A DNA stretch of 64,000 bases from positions 1 through 64,000 of the forward strand of contig CAZHGC010000008.1 of NCBI GenBank assembly GCA_964531385.1. The letters run 5' to 3'. The notes beneath the pieces are model-generated. The model was not told the DNA's origin. It searched no databases and was given only the letters and a program-made list of their open reading frames with translations. The translations under genes and the position numbers were made by a program. Below, one piece after another: positions 27,248-36,715 of this stretch (its first letter is position 1; every line of letters begins with the position of its first letter). The stretch is from MGBC114079 sp964531385 (GTDB lineage: Bacteria; Bacillota; Clostridia; Lachnospirales; CAG-274).

Positions 27248-28852
27248 ATGGGAAGAAAGTCTCGAAAATCTTCATTTGTTAAGCAAGCCGCAATATTGGC
27301 GGTTGCCGGTATTTTAGTTAGGGTGCTTGGCTTCCTTTACAGAGTGCCCCTTACAAATATGATTGGCGATGAGGGCAACGGGATTTACAGTGCGGGATAT
27401 TATATTTACACTTTTTTCCTTGTTATGAGTTCGGCGGGACTTCCTGTTGCAATATCGAAAATGGTTTCCGAAAAAATATCCGTTGGGAGATTTGCGGCGG
27501 CACACAAGATTTTTAAAGTGTCGCTTTTGGTTGCATTTATTATTGGACTTGTTTTTTCTATTTTGATGTATTTTGGAGCGGGAAAGCTTTGCGAAATTAT
27601 TGGAAGCCCAGACAGCTATTATACTATTTTGACGTTATCGCCAACGATTTGCATTGTTTCGGTTATGGCTGTTTTTCGAGGTTATTTCCAAGGAATGAAC
27701 ACAACTGTTCCAACGGCTTTGTCACAGGTTGTTGAACAAATTTTTAATGCAATTTTCAGCGTTTGGCTTGCTTATATTTTTATTGACGACGTTATTTTTG
27801 CGGCGGCGGGAGGAACTGCCGGAACGGGGATTGGTGCTTTTGCGGGGCTTTTGTTTATTGTTTTTGCGTATTACCTTGTATATCCCTCGATTAAGCGAAG
27901 AGTTTATCACGACAAATGTTTTTACAAAACCGAAAAGGCAACGACCATTGCTAAAAATCTTGTTAAACTTGCAATTCCTATTATTACCGGAACGGCTATT
28001 TTCAGTATGACAAATTTGATTGATATGCAGATGGTTAACAGCAGGCTTGAAGCGGCGGGTTTTATGCAAAGCGAAATTAACAGCCTTTACGGTCAGCTTA
28101 CCGGAAAATATGTTACAATTACAACTTTGCCGGTTTCGATTTCGACGGCTGTTGCAACGGCTGTTTTGCCAACCATTGCGGCGGGAGTTGCCAAAAAGGC
28201 TTTTAAAGACGTTAATCTTAAAATAAACGTTGCTTTGCGTGTTACTATGATTATTTCAATTCCGGCGGCTATTGGTATTGGCGTTTTGGGAAATCAAATT
28301 CTTCAGATGCTTTATCCGAACTATTCGGAAGGCGGTATTCTTTTGCAAGTTGGAGCGATAAGCATTATTTTTCTTGCTTTGAGCCAGATTGCAACGGGAA
28401 TTTTGCAAGGGCTCGGGAAAGTTTATGTTCCTGCTTTTAATGCTCTTATTGGGGCGATTGTTAAAATTCCTCTTAATTATTTCCTTATAAGTATTCCGGA
28501 AATAAACGTTGTTGGGGCGGTTATCAGTACAATTTTTTGTTATGCCGTTGCATCACTTTTAAATTTTAGAGCTTTGACAAAGGCAACGAAAGCAAAGCCC
28601 GATTATAACGGAATTATTGTTAAACCGCTTATTGCTTCTTTGTTTATGGCGGCGGCTTGCTATTTTTCATATTGGGTGTGCTATTATATTATTGGCTCGA
28701 ATACGATTTCAACGATTATTTCGATTTGCTTTGGTGTTGTTGGATATTTCCTTGCTATGGCACTTATTAGGGGACTTAGAAAAGAAGACCTTGCTTTTAT
28801 GCCTATGGGCGGAAAGATTTTGAGCTTTTTGGAGAAATTTGGGTTGATGTGA
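27248..28852 (+). CDS. MOP-family flippase, SpoVB/YtgP type
   Basis: This integral membrane transporter of 534 residues has about 14 segments. The N-terminus KQAAILAVAGILVRVLGFLY and the following PLTNMIGDEGNGIYSAGY are typical of SpoVB/YtgP proteins, which move lipid-linked wall precursors across the membrane. SpoVB supports spore cortex formation and YtgP acts as a lipid II flippase in vegetative cells. Which role applies here cannot be told from sequence alone. The ATG follows GGAAAGGGG. It may share a transcript with typA upstream and the NUDIX gene 27 bases downstream. Confidence 0.88.
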   Translation: MGRKSRKSSFVKQAAILAVAGILVRVLGFLYRVPLTNMIGDEGNGIYSAGYYIYTFFLVMSSAGLPVAISKMVSEKISVGRFAAAHKIFKVSLLVAFIIGLVFSILMYFGAGKLCEIIGSPDSYYTILTLSPTICIVSVMAVFRGYFQGMNTTVPTALSQVVEQIFNAIFSVWLAYIFIDDVIFAAAGGTAGTGIGAFAGLLFIVFAYYLVYPSIKRRVYHDKCFYKTEKATTIAKNLVKLAIPIITGTAIFSMTNLIDMQMVNSRLEAAGFMQSEINSLYGQLTGKYVTITTLPVSISTAVATAVLPTIAAGVAKKAFKDVNLKINVALRVTMIISIPAAIGIGVLGNQILQMLYPNYSEGGILLQVGAISIIFLALSQIATGILQGLGKVYVPAFNALIGAIVKIPLNYFLISIPEINVVGAVISTIFCYAVASLLNFRALTKATKAKPDYNGIIVKPLIASLFMAAACYFSYWVCYYIIGSNTISTIISICFGVVGYFLAMALIRGLRKEDLAFMPMGGKILSFLEKFGLM

Positions 28853-28879
28853 TTTTGTTTTTTTGAAAGGATTGATTTT

Positions 28880-29428
28880 ATGAGCGGAAACAAAGCTGTT
28901 AAGGCGGACGTTGTTAGTTCCGATGAAGTTTTTAAAGGAAAAATTATTGACGTTTATCACGACAGGATTTCTTTGCCGGACGGAAGGACTGCCCTTAGAG
29001 AAGTTATTAAAAGGGGAAGTGCTTCGGCTATTTTGCCTGTTGACAAAGAGGGGAAGATTGTTTTTGTTAGACAATATCGTCACCCGGCGAAAGATTGCGT
29101 TCTTGAAATTCCTGCAGGAATGCTTGAAGAGGGTGAGGACCCGCTTTTGTGTGCAAAGAGGGAGCTTGAAGAAGAAACTTCTTTTAAAACAGATGATGTT
29201 AAACTGCTTACAAAGATGTATTCTGCAATTGGCTTTTGCGATGAACAGATTTATATATACATTGCTCAAAATCTTGAACAGGGCGAATTTAATCTTGATG
29301 AGGACGAGTTTATCGAGGTTGAAAAATACTCACTTGATGAGGCGGTTCAGATGATTTTTGACGGACGCATTGTTGACAGCAAAACGATGGTTGCAGTTTT
29401 GGCTTACAACAGTTTGATTAAAAAATGA
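28880..29428 (+). CDS. nudF: NUDIX ADP-ribose pyrophosphatase
   Basis: This cytoplasmic hydrolase of 182 residues splits ADP-ribose to AMP and ribose 5-phosphate. The Nudix box runs from GMLEEGEDPLL to KRELEEETSF (about residues 75-98). It keeps the REL-EE core, but the usual Gly after EE-x is Ser. The upstream strand FVRQYRHPAKDCVLEIPAG is the classic ADP-ribose subgroup feature. The ribosome site GAAAGG sits after a run of T, a pattern also seen before the genes at 1158 and 32061. It closes the typA-flippase set. Confidence 0.9.
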   Translation: MSGNKAVKADVVSSDEVFKGKIIDVYHDRISLPDGRTALREVIKRGSASAILPVDKEGKIVFVRQYRHPAKDCVLEIPAGMLEEGEDPLLCAKRELEEETSFKTDDVKLLTKMYSAIGFCDEQIYIYIAQNLEQGEFNLDEDEFIEVEKYSLDEAVQMIFDGRIVDSKTMVAVLAYNSLIKK

Positions 29429-29644
29429 TTTGAGTTTTTGTAAAAATTGCGGTTTTGGGAGCGTGAAAATATTTTTATGCTTTTAAGATTGCAATTTTTT
29501 TTGTAATTTTTTTTAAGGATATACATATATTGTTATATGCGGATTGATTGTGATATTAATTGAGTTATATGTTATAGGTGGAATATATGGTGTGTTGGCT
29601 TGATTTTAGAAAATTAAAGAAATAAGTTTTATTGTTATAAATAA

Positions 29645-29673
29645 TTGACAACATTCGATAACTATGGTATAAT
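29645..29673 (+). promoter_or_regulatory. Strong sigma-A promoter of the DUF4190 gene
   Basis: Consensus TTGACA (29645-29650) and TATAAT (29668-29673) are separated by 17 bases. The 5' leader would be about 65 bases. The rest of the 29429-29744 gap holds nothing more. Confidence 0.85.
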
Positions 29674-29744
29674 TTTGTTTGTCATTTTATGGCATTATTT
29701 GCGAATGCGAGTTGTGCCAAATATTATTTTAGGAGGTTGTATTT

Positions 29745-30041
29745 ATGGACGAAAATAATTTCCAGCCAATGAAAAATGAAAACCCTGCAGGATTAAGTAT
29801 TGCGGCTATGGTTTTGGGTATCGCTTCTTTAGTTCTTATGTGCTTTATTCCTTATCTTCCAATTCTTACTTCGATTATTGGTATAGTTTTGGCTGCTATT
29901 GCTTTGAAGAGCAATGCTGGCGGAAGAGGAATGGCTGTTGCAGGTCTTGTTTGCTCAATTATTACACTTGTTCTTTATGTTATCATTTTAATTTTAGCTG
30001 CTATTGGTATCGGCTATCTTAGCAGTCTTGGAGCATTTTAA
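29745..30041 (+). CDS. DUF4190-type small membrane protein
   Basis: The product has 98 residues. After a short Asn/Glu-rich N-terminus come two membrane segments (about 22-55 and 65-92) separated by the loop ALKSNAGGRGMAVAG, the pattern of DUF4190. The function of the family is unknown. The gene stands alone with a consensus promoter and its own terminator, suggesting strong independent expression. AGGAGG precedes the ATG. Confidence 0.8.
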   Translation: MDENNFQPMKNENPAGLSIAAMVLGIASLVLMCFIPYLPILTSIIGIVLAAIALKSNAGGRGMAVAGLVCSIITLVLYVIILILAAIGIGYLSSLGAF

Positions 30042-30065
30042 TTGAGTTAATTAGTTTTGAAATTT

Positions 30066-30094
30066 TGCTGTCGTTTTTTCGACAGCATTTTTTT
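30066..30094 (+). terminator. Terminator of the DUF4190 gene
   Basis: Stem TGCTGTCG/CGACAGCA (30066-30073 with 30080-30087) encloses six T and is followed by seven T. Confidence 0.92.
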
Positions 30095-30266
30095 ATTTTT
30101 ACTAAAATTAAATTTTGTATTGATAAAAAATTAAATTTTGTTTAAAATTGAATATATATTTATGCGGTGTTGATTTTTTTGGGGGAATTTTTTTGTTGTG
30201 TTTTTTTGATTTGGAAGGTTTTGATTTTAATACCGCAAACTTGTTTTACGAAAGGAAATTTTTATT

Positions 30267-31775
30267 ATGTCGGAACAGAGCACTAAAAAAGGAACTATGG
30301 CGAAAGATACAGTTGTTTATATGCTTGCGAAAGGTGTTGAGGGTGTTGTTGGGATTTTGACCCTTTCGATTATGTCATATTTATTTTTGCCCGAGCAGAT
30401 GGGTCAATATTCAACGGTTAACATTGCTGTTACAACGGTTGCTATGTTTGCAATTCAATGGCTTGTTCAATCGGTTTTGCGATATATTAACAAATATGAC
30501 ATTGAAAACGAGCAGGAAACGTTTTTTACAACGGTTTTTACCGCTTGGCTTAAAGTTAATATCATTGTTATTTTTATTGGCGGAATGGCTTTAATTCTTG
30601 TTAATTCGGTTTTTTCAAGGTTTGAGCCGGTTTCGGAGTTTTTGGAGGTTTATACACCGCAAGTTCTTCTTTTTGCTTTGCTTATGTTTATTGCGTACAA
30701 TACGGCTCAGCTTATTATTGCTATGCTTGCCGCAACAAGAAAGGCGAAAACGAATTTGTTTATTTCTGTTTTTTCGGTTGTTGGAAAAATTGCGTTGATT
30801 TATTTTCTTGCAACAAATTATGGCAAAAAAATTGAATGGATATTTTTGAGCTATGCCGTTTTTGACGGTATTTCCTCGGTTATTGGTGTTGTTAAACTTA
30901 AAATTTATAAATATATTAACGTTAAAAAAAGCTCGCCCGAAATTTTGGCAAATCTTAAAGCATATGGCATTCCTCTTATGGGAAATCTTATTGCAACATC
31001 GATTTTGAACAAATCGGACATTTATATTATTACCGGATTTAAGGGAGAGGCGGAAGCCGGAATTTATCAAACAAACTATTCTATTGTTGCATCGGCGTTT
31101 ACAATGCTTTCGGCTGCAATTATGAGGGGGAGTTATCCAACGATTTTACGAACTTGGAGCGAGGGCAAAAAGGAGCTTTCGGCAAACCTTATTTCGGAGG
31201 CAGTCAGAATGTTTTTACTTATTGCCGTTCCGGCGGTTGTTGGGGTTTTATGCGTTTCGGAAACGGCGGCAACTGTGCTTTTTGAAAGCAAATATGTTGA
31301 GGGGCACAGCGTTATGATTTGGGTTGCTGTTGGAATGATGTTTCTTGGGCTTACGGAATATTGTATTAAGCCTTGGGAGCTTAACGCAAACACAAAAGCT
31401 ATTTTTTACAGAAGTTTAATTGGCGGGATTGTAAACATTATTATAAACGTTATTTTTGTTCCGCTTTTTGGTTATCAGGCGGCGGCTGTTAGCACATTTA
31501 TCGGATTTTTTGTTTATTTTGTTCTTGCGAAAATTGGAACAAGAGGGCAGATGAAATGGAGCGTTAAGCCGATTGTTTATGCAAGAATTTTAATTAGTGC
31601 GTTTATTATGGCGACGGTTATTATTGTTATTAAAATGATTATGGGAATGAATATTTTATCGCTTTGCATTATGCTTTGTGTTGGCATTTTTGTTTATGGA
31701 CTTGCTCTTTATTTTACCGGAGAGATTAGGCAGGAAGTTGGGGCGATTTTTTCAATTATCAAAAATAAAAAATAA
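30267..31775 (+). CDS. Wzx-like polysaccharide flippase
   Basis: This membrane protein of 502 residues has 12-14 segments and belongs to the polysaccharide biosynthesis branch of the MOP superfamily. The N-terminal YMLAKGVEGVVGILTLSIMS and the central YGIPLMGNLIATSILNKSDI fit O-antigen or teichuronic-acid type exporters. No glycosyltransferase genes lie beside it, so the cargo is unknown. It differs from the SpoVB-like flippase at 27248, with little shared sequence visible. The ATG follows GAAAGGAAA. Confidence 0.85.
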   Translation: MSEQSTKKGTMAKDTVVYMLAKGVEGVVGILTLSIMSYLFLPEQMGQYSTVNIAVTTVAMFAIQWLVQSVLRYINKYDIENEQETFFTTVFTAWLKVNIIVIFIGGMALILVNSVFSRFEPVSEFLEVYTPQVLLFALLMFIAYNTAQLIIAMLAATRKAKTNLFISVFSVVGKIALIYFLATNYGKKIEWIFLSYAVFDGISSVIGVVKLKIYKYINVKKSSPEILANLKAYGIPLMGNLIATSILNKSDIYIITGFKGEAEAGIYQTNYSIVASAFTMLSAAIMRGSYPTILRTWSEGKKELSANLISEAVRMFLLIAVPAVVGVLCVSETAATVLFESKYVEGHSVMIWVAVGMMFLGLTEYCIKPWELNANTKAIFYRSLIGGIVNIIINVIFVPLFGYQAAAVSTFIGFFVYFVLAKIGTRGQMKWSVKPIVYARILISAFIMATVIIVIKMIMGMNILSLCIMLCVGIFVYGLALYFTGEIRQEVGAIFSIIKNKK

Positions 31776-31894
31776 ACACATTGAAAAAATTTTTGAACAA
31801 TAAATTTTGAAGTTTGGGTATTTTTTTTAGATGTTAGACATAAGTTTTAAAAAAAATTATTTTTAAAAATGAGCATTTTTGTACAAAATCAATA

Positions 31895-31923
31895 TTTACA
31901 AATTTTATGATTGAGTATATAAT
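31895..31923 (+). promoter_or_regulatory. Promoter of the chemoreceptor gene
   Basis: TTTACA (31895-31900) and TATAAT (31918-31923) are 17 bases apart. The leader is about 130 bases. Confidence 0.7.
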
Positions 31924-32060
31924 GAACAATATAAATTTTGAATTGTATTTGGCAATTTTGCGAAAATTTACTTATTTGGGAGGGCGGAAAAAGCGATTTT
32001 GCAAGTTGCTGAAGCGTATTTTTTAACTTATGTTTTGTTTTTTTGAAAGGTGGGGATATT

Positions 32061-34067
32061 ATGGCTAACGTTGGAAACGGAGTTAAGAAGTTTAGGGGAC
32101 TTAAATTCAAGATTATGAAAATAATTATAATCCTTGTTGGAGTTTCTCTTTTTGTTGTTGGGGCAACAACTATTTACCTCAATTATCGAAGCACTATGAG
32201 CCTTGCTGAAACGGATATGAGCGAGGTTGCGGAGCTTTCATATAAATTGGTTTATGACAAAATTGAAGCGTTTAAAGCGGTTGTTAAAGATGTTGGACAC
32301 GAAAATCAATTTTTTGCTGAGGGGGTTACACCCGGAAAAATAAAAGAAATTGTTTCCGAAAAAGTTGAAGACAACGGTTATTCAGACGGTGATGTTATTG
32401 GTGTTGACGGGACAAGCCTTACGGACAGCACAAAAAATTATGCAAAAGAAGAATTTTTTAAAAAGGCATTGAGCGGTGAAATTTACATATCGGAGCCAAC
32501 CGTTAATTCGGCGAACAATCTTGTTTCATATATTGCAGGGCCACTTTGGAAAAACGGTGTTTCCGGAGGCGAAGTTCAAGGGGTTATTTTCTTTAACCCG
32601 AAATCTGAATATCTTAACGATATTGTTAGAAACATAAATGTTGGCGAAGAGGGTTTTGCATACATTTTGAATAAAAGCGGTGTTACAATTGCCCACAAAG
32701 ATTCGGACAATGTTAAACAAAAAGAAAATACTTCAGAAATGGCGAAGACAGATTCTTCTCTTGCGGCTTTGGCAGAGCTTGAGGGGAATATGATTAACGG
32801 CGAAAAGGGTTTTGGTTCATATTCTTACGGGGGAACAAGCAAAATTATGGCATATAGCCCAATTGAGGGGACTGACGGTTGGAGCATTGCTGTTGTTGCT
32901 CCTATAAGCCAATTTATGAGCGACACATACGTTGCAATTATTATTACAATTGCTTTGCTTGTTTTGGCATTGGTTAGTGCGATTATTGTGTCTTCCTTGG
33001 TTGCTCAAAGAGTTGCAGACCCGATTGTTAAATGTGCACAAAGAATTAATCTTTTGGCGGAGGGCGATTTATCTTCTGAAGTTCCGGTTATTGACACAGG
33101 CGACGAAGTTTCTCAGCTTGCAGAATCGACGGGGATTGTTACAAACGGAGTTAAAACAATTATTGAAGATGTTGATTATCTTTTAAGTGCTATGGCGGAA
33201 GGTAATTTTGATATTCGAAGCAAAGCAACCGAAAAATATATTGGTGATTTTACCGATGTTTTATATTCGGTTCGACGAATTAACAAAGGACTTAGCGAGT
33301 CACTTTCGGACATTGCAACAGCATCGGAGCAAGTTCTTACGGGTGCGGAGCAAGTTGCTGACGGTGCTCAATCATTGAGCCAAGGAGCAACCCAACAGGC
33401 GGCATCTGTTCAACAGCTTGCGGCAACGATTAACGAAGTTTTTGTTAATGTTGAGAACAATATGAACAACGCAAACACAGCAAACGAAAAGACTTTAAGT
33501 GTTAAAGAGGACATTGGAAACAGCAACGAAAGAATGAACGAAATGCTTAAAGCTATGGAAGATATTAACAAAACTTCCAACGAGATTGAGAGTATTATTA
33601 AAGTTATTGAAGACATTGCTTTTCAAACGAACATTCTTGCTCTTAATGCGGCTGTTGAGGCGGCAAGAGCGGGCGACGAGGGCAAAGGCTTTATGGTTGT
33701 TGCCGACGAAGTTAGAAATCTTGCTTCAAAAAGTGCGGAGGCTTCGAGAGACTCTGCCGAGCTTGTTATAAAATCGATTAAAGCTGTTGAAAAAGGCAAG
33801 AAGATTGCCAAAGAAACGGCGGAAGTTTTATTTAAAACAGTTACAAACGTTGACGAGACGGCAAGAAGTATGAAAGATATTGCAAGCTCTTGTGAAGAAC
33901 AATATTTCCAGATTAAGCAAATTAACGAGGGGGCTGACCAGATTTCTTCTGTTGTTCAGACGAACTCGGCAACTGCACAGGAAAGTGCGGCTATAAGCCA
34001 AGAGCTTTCGGGACAGGCTGAAATGCTTAAAAAGACAGTTTCAAGGTTTAAGCTTAGAAAAGAATAA
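32061..34067 (+). CDS. Methyl-accepting chemotaxis protein with extracellular Cache domain
   Basis: This transmembrane chemoreceptor has 668 residues. TM1 (about 18-40) precedes an extracellular double-Cache sensor (about 45-285). This is followed by TM2 (about 290-315), HAMP (about 315-365), a second HAMP-like segment and a long signalling coiled coil. The hairpin tip, from IAFQTNILALNAAVEAARAG to VVADEVRNLA (near residues 520-560), is highly conserved. The ligand is unknown; Cache sensors usually bind amino or organic acids. No che genes are present, so it is an orphan receptor. ATG 32061 follows GAAAGGTGGGG. Confidence 0.93.
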   Translation: MANVGNGVKKFRGLKFKIMKIIIILVGVSLFVVGATTIYLNYRSTMSLAETDMSEVAELSYKLVYDKIEAFKAVVKDVGHENQFFAEGVTPGKIKEIVSEKVEDNGYSDGDVIGVDGTSLTDSTKNYAKEEFFKKALSGEIYISEPTVNSANNLVSYIAGPLWKNGVSGGEVQGVIFFNPKSEYLNDIVRNINVGEEGFAYILNKSGVTIAHKDSDNVKQKENTSEMAKTDSSLAALAELEGNMINGEKGFGSYSYGGTSKIMAYSPIEGTDGWSIAVVAPISQFMSDTYVAIIITIALLVLALVSAIIVSSLVAQRVADPIVKCAQRINLLAEGDLSSEVPVIDTGDEVSQLAESTGIVTNGVKTIIEDVDYLLSAMAEGNFDIRSKATEKYIGDFTDVLYSVRRINKGLSESLSDIATASEQVLTGAEQVADGAQSLSQGATQQAASVQQLAATINEVFVNVENNMNNANTANEKTLSVKEDIGNSNERMNEMLKAMEDINKTSNEIESIIKVIEDIAFQTNILALNAAVEAARAGDEGKGFMVVADEVRNLASKSAEASRDSAELVIKSIKAVEKGKKIAKETAEVLFKTVTNVDETARSMKDIASSCEEQYFQIKQINEGADQISSVVQTNSATAQESAAISQELSGQAEMLKKTVSRFKLRKE

Positions 34068-34121
34068 TTTTTTGAGACTGTTACATTTTTGAACTTAATT
34101 TTTGAAAATGATTTTAACCTA

Positions 34122-34149
34122 TAAAGTTTTTTTATATTTATGCCGATAT
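34122..34149 (+). promoter_or_regulatory. Sigma-28 (SigD) type promoter before the FliD-like gene
   Basis: TAAA (34122-34125) and GCCGATAT (34142-34149) are 16 bases apart, very close to the Bacillus SigD motif TAAA-N15-GCCGATAT. It lies about 165 bases before the next start codon and fits motility-class control. Confidence 0.75.
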
Positions 34150-34315
34150 ATTATTAAGAGGAAAGATAGACGGTATTTATAAATTCACTTATTAAAATTA
34201 ACGGCATAGATATTAATAATTTAAGTTGGGCTGTTTTAAGTTTTTTGACATTAATTGAATGGTGCTTATTTCAGCCCTTTTGGGATTTATCAATTAACTA
34301 AGGGAGGTGAATGTT

Positions 34316-35599
34316 ATGTCATATTTATCAGTTACAAATCAATATTCAATGTATTCAAATTTAATTTCTCAGACATACGGTTCAAGTTTTTTGGGAAGCT
34401 CATCGGCAAACAGTCTTATGAATATGTACTCTCTTATATACGGAAAGAACACAGCTTCTGTTTCGGAGAGCACAAGCAGTTATCTTGTTGATTTGAAAGA
34501 TTCGGCTTCTGATATTCTTTCAACTGTTGATGCTATTAAGGGCAAGAGCAAGAAAAGTTCGGAAATTAAAGCATACAGCGACAATTCAGCTGTTTCGGCA
34601 ACTTACACAGGAAAAGAAAAAAGAGAGGACATTGAAGTTGATGTTTCTCAAGTTGCAACAGCTCAAACGAATAAGGGCAACGCTTTGAAATCTATGAGTT
34701 CAAGTCTTTATTATTCAAAAGCGAACAAAATTGAAATTAACACAAGCGACGGAAAAACTCATTCTTTCTATTATTCACCGGCAATTATGGAAACTGACGA
34801 AAAAGCTCTTGGAAAAATTGCCGACAAAATTAACAAGGCGAAAATTGGTGTTACGGCATCAATTGAAACTGACGAAAAGAGCAAAACAAGCACTCTTGTT
34901 TTGAAAGGCGACAAAACCGGAAGCGGAAACGATTTTGCTGTTAGCGGAAATCTTGCGGAAGCTCTTGGAATTGACAAAGTTTCGGAGATTGCAAAAGACG
35001 CAATTTATTCCATTAACGGAGAAGAAAAGACTTCGGCTTCCAACAAAATTGAAGTTGACAAAGAGCTTACACTCAATTTGAGCGGAAAGACTGAAAAAAC
35101 TGCAACCATTAATTTTGACAAAGACAAACTTACGACAATTAACAAAGCGAGAGAAATGGTTAATGTGTTTAATGCTTTTGCCGACACAGCTTACGGTTCT
35201 GACGATTCAGGTGCTGAGAAGCTTGGCAACAGGGTTAAATCTCTTGCGAAAACTTATTCAGCTTCTTTTGCAAAAATTGGAGTATCTTTGAATTCTAATG
35301 GGTATCTTGAAATTGACGAAGACAAAATGAGCAAAGCGGCAGAGGACGGAACTCTTGAAAAATTCTTTGATAACAATGCAAAAGACGGTATGAGTTATGG
35401 TTTTGTTAACAGGCTTGAGGGACTTGCAAAGCAAGCTTATAACGACCCAACGAGATTCCTTTCTCGTGAGGGAAAACAGGAGATTAACGCAGTTAATTCC
35501 GATTATAGTAACACTTTTAACAAGGCTACATCTTATAATTATATTAGTGCTTACTATAGATACTCAAATACAGCGTTATTGTTTAACGCATTTATGTAA
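34316..35599 (+). CDS. FliD-like (flagellar hook-associated protein 2 related) protein
   Basis: The product has 427 residues. The N-terminal 100 are Ser-rich and unusual. EVDVSQVATAQTNKGNAL near 108 resembles the FliD N-terminal strand, and the C-terminal part (about 270-430) has FliD-C style helices with Asn/Asp turns, ending in a helical tail. FliD caps the growing flagellar filament. The upstream sigma-28-type promoter supports a motility role. No other flagellar gene is nearby, and the N-terminus is not canonical, so it could be a paralogue rather than the main cap. There is no signal peptide, as expected for flagellar export. ATG 34316 follows GGGAGGTG. Confidence 0.65.
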   Translation: MSYLSVTNQYSMYSNLISQTYGSSFLGSSSANSLMNMYSLIYGKNTASVSESTSSYLVDLKDSASDILSTVDAIKGKSKKSSEIKAYSDNSAVSATYTGKEKREDIEVDVSQVATAQTNKGNALKSMSSSLYYSKANKIEINTSDGKTHSFYYSPAIMETDEKALGKIADKINKAKIGVTASIETDEKSKTSTLVLKGDKTGSGNDFAVSGNLAEALGIDKVSEIAKDAIYSINGEEKTSASNKIEVDKELTLNLSGKTEKTATINFDKDKLTTINKAREMVNVFNAFADTAYGSDDSGAEKLGNRVKSLAKTYSASFAKIGVSLNSNGYLEIDEDKMSKAAEDGTLEKFFDNNAKDGMSYGFVNRLEGLAKQAYNDPTRFLSREGKQEINAVNSDYSNTFNKATSYNYISAYYRYSNTALLFNAFM

Positions 35600-35626
35600 T
35601 TGGGTTAGTAAGGTTTTGAAGTTTTA

Positions 35627-35659
35627 GCGTGGAAAACATATGTTTTTCACGCTTTTTTT
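35627..35659 (+). terminator. Terminator of the FliD-like gene
   Basis: Stem GCGTG/CACGC (35627-35631 with 35648-35652) is extended by AAAACATATGTTTT and followed by seven T. Confidence 0.9.
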
Positions 35660-35661
35660 GC

Positions 35662-35895
35662 GTGTTGGGGAAGGGGGAGGAATTGGAGGAGGAAGTTGGG
35701 GAAAGGGAGCGAATTTGGAGGGGGAAAGGAGACACAGGGGTTAGTGGAGGGATTGGAGGGGGGTTGGGAGGGATTTGAGTGGGAGGAGCGGTTTTTTGAG
35801 GAAAGGGGGAGGAGTTGGATAGAAAAGGAAATTGAACAGGAGAGGTGAAAAAACGGGAGGAGGGGGGAGGAGGTTGAGGGAAGGGATAAGATTTT
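35662..35895 (+). other. Purine/G-rich intergenic tract 5
   Basis: About 230 bases are almost pure A/G on the plus strand, between the convergent FliD-like and rpsR genes. Frames on the minus strand read as P/S/F strings and have no ribosome site. Confidence 0.75.
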
Positions 35896-35908
35896 GGAAA
35901 ACAAAAAA

Positions 35909-35937
35909 GTGCGTAAAAAATGAGATTTTTACGCACT
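35909..35937 (-). terminator. Terminator of the rpsF-ssb-rpsR operon
   Basis: A 12-bp arm AGTGCGTAAAAA (35909-35920) pairs with 35926-35937. On the minus strand it is followed by a T run. Confidence 0.9.
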
Positions 35938-35951
35938 AATTTTTATATTAA

Positions 35952-36182
35952 TTAATCTTGAACATAAGCCATTAAAGCAACGTGTCTTGCTCTTTTAATT
36001 GCAACTGTTAAAACTCTTTGATGTTTTGCACAGTTACCTGTAATTCTGCGAGGAAGAATTTTTCCTCTTTCAGAAACGAATTTTTTAAGTTTTGCAACAT
36101 CTTTATAATCAACTGTATTTACTTTTTCAGCACAAAAAGCACAAACACGTTTTTTTCTTCTGCCACGTTTTTTATTAATCAT
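35952..36182 (-). CDS. rpsR: 30S ribosomal protein S18
   Basis: This small-subunit protein of 76 residues binds S6 and 16S rRNA. The signature is KFVSERGKILPRRITGNCAKHQR, seen as two blocks near residues 37-60, and CAFCAEK near 17 is a zinc-type knuckle. I chose ATG 36182 (MINKKRGRRKKRV) because AAGGAGG lies 10 bases upstream. It is the last gene of the rpsF-ssb-rpsR operon, 53 bases after ssb. Confidence 0.96.
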   Translation of the reverse strand: MINKKRGRRKKRVCAFCAEKVNTVDYKDVAKLKKFVSERGKILPRRITGNCAKHQRVLTVAIKRARHVALMAYVQD

Positions 36183-36235
36183 AAACAACAAACCTCCTTA
36201 ATATAAAATACGAAACACAAATGTTAACAATATTT

Positions 36236-36697
36236 TTAAAATGGTAAGTCATCATCATCAACGCTGTCTTCAACGTTATAGAACCCGTCAGGCTGGTTTC
36301 CCGAAGGAGCAGGAGCCGAACTTTCAACAGCAGGAGCAGGCGTTGTTGGGGCACTTGAACGTCTTGATTCGAAAGCTGCTTTACTTTCAGCAAAATATTG
36401 CTCTTCGATAACAACTTCGGTTGTAACACGTTTTTGCCCGTTGTTGTCTTCCCAATTACGAACTTGTAATCTTCCGACAACGGAAATCATCATACCTTTT
36501 TTAAAATATTTGCTTGTAAATTCACCGGTTTTGCCGAAAGCAACGCAATTGATGAAATCTGCGTCCGGCTCACCTTCTCGCTTGAATCTTTTGTTGACAG
36601 CAATAGAAAATCTCACGATTGCCAAAGGTTCGGCACTTTGAGAATATCTAACTTCGGGGTCGGCAGTTAGGCGACCCATAAGAATAACCTTATTCAT
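36236..36697 (-). CDS. ssb: Single-stranded DNA-binding protein
   Basis: The product has 153 residues. The OB fold (1-105) starts MNKVILMGRLTADPEVRY, with FINCVAFGKTGEFTSKYFKKG near 48-70. A Ser/Ala/Pro linker leads to the acidic tip DDDDLPF, which recruits replication and repair proteins. It stands between rpsF and rpsR, the usual order in Firmicutes. Confidence 0.96.
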   Translation of the reverse strand: MNKVILMGRLTADPEVRYSQSAEPLAIVRFSIAVNKRFKREGEPDADFINCVAFGKTGEFTSKYFKKGMMISVVGRLQVRNWEDNNGQKRVTTEVVIEEQYFAESKAAFESRRSSAPTTPAPAVESSAPAPSGNQPDGFYNVEDSVDDDDLPF

Positions 36698-36715
36698 AAA
36701 ATATCACCTCTGAAA

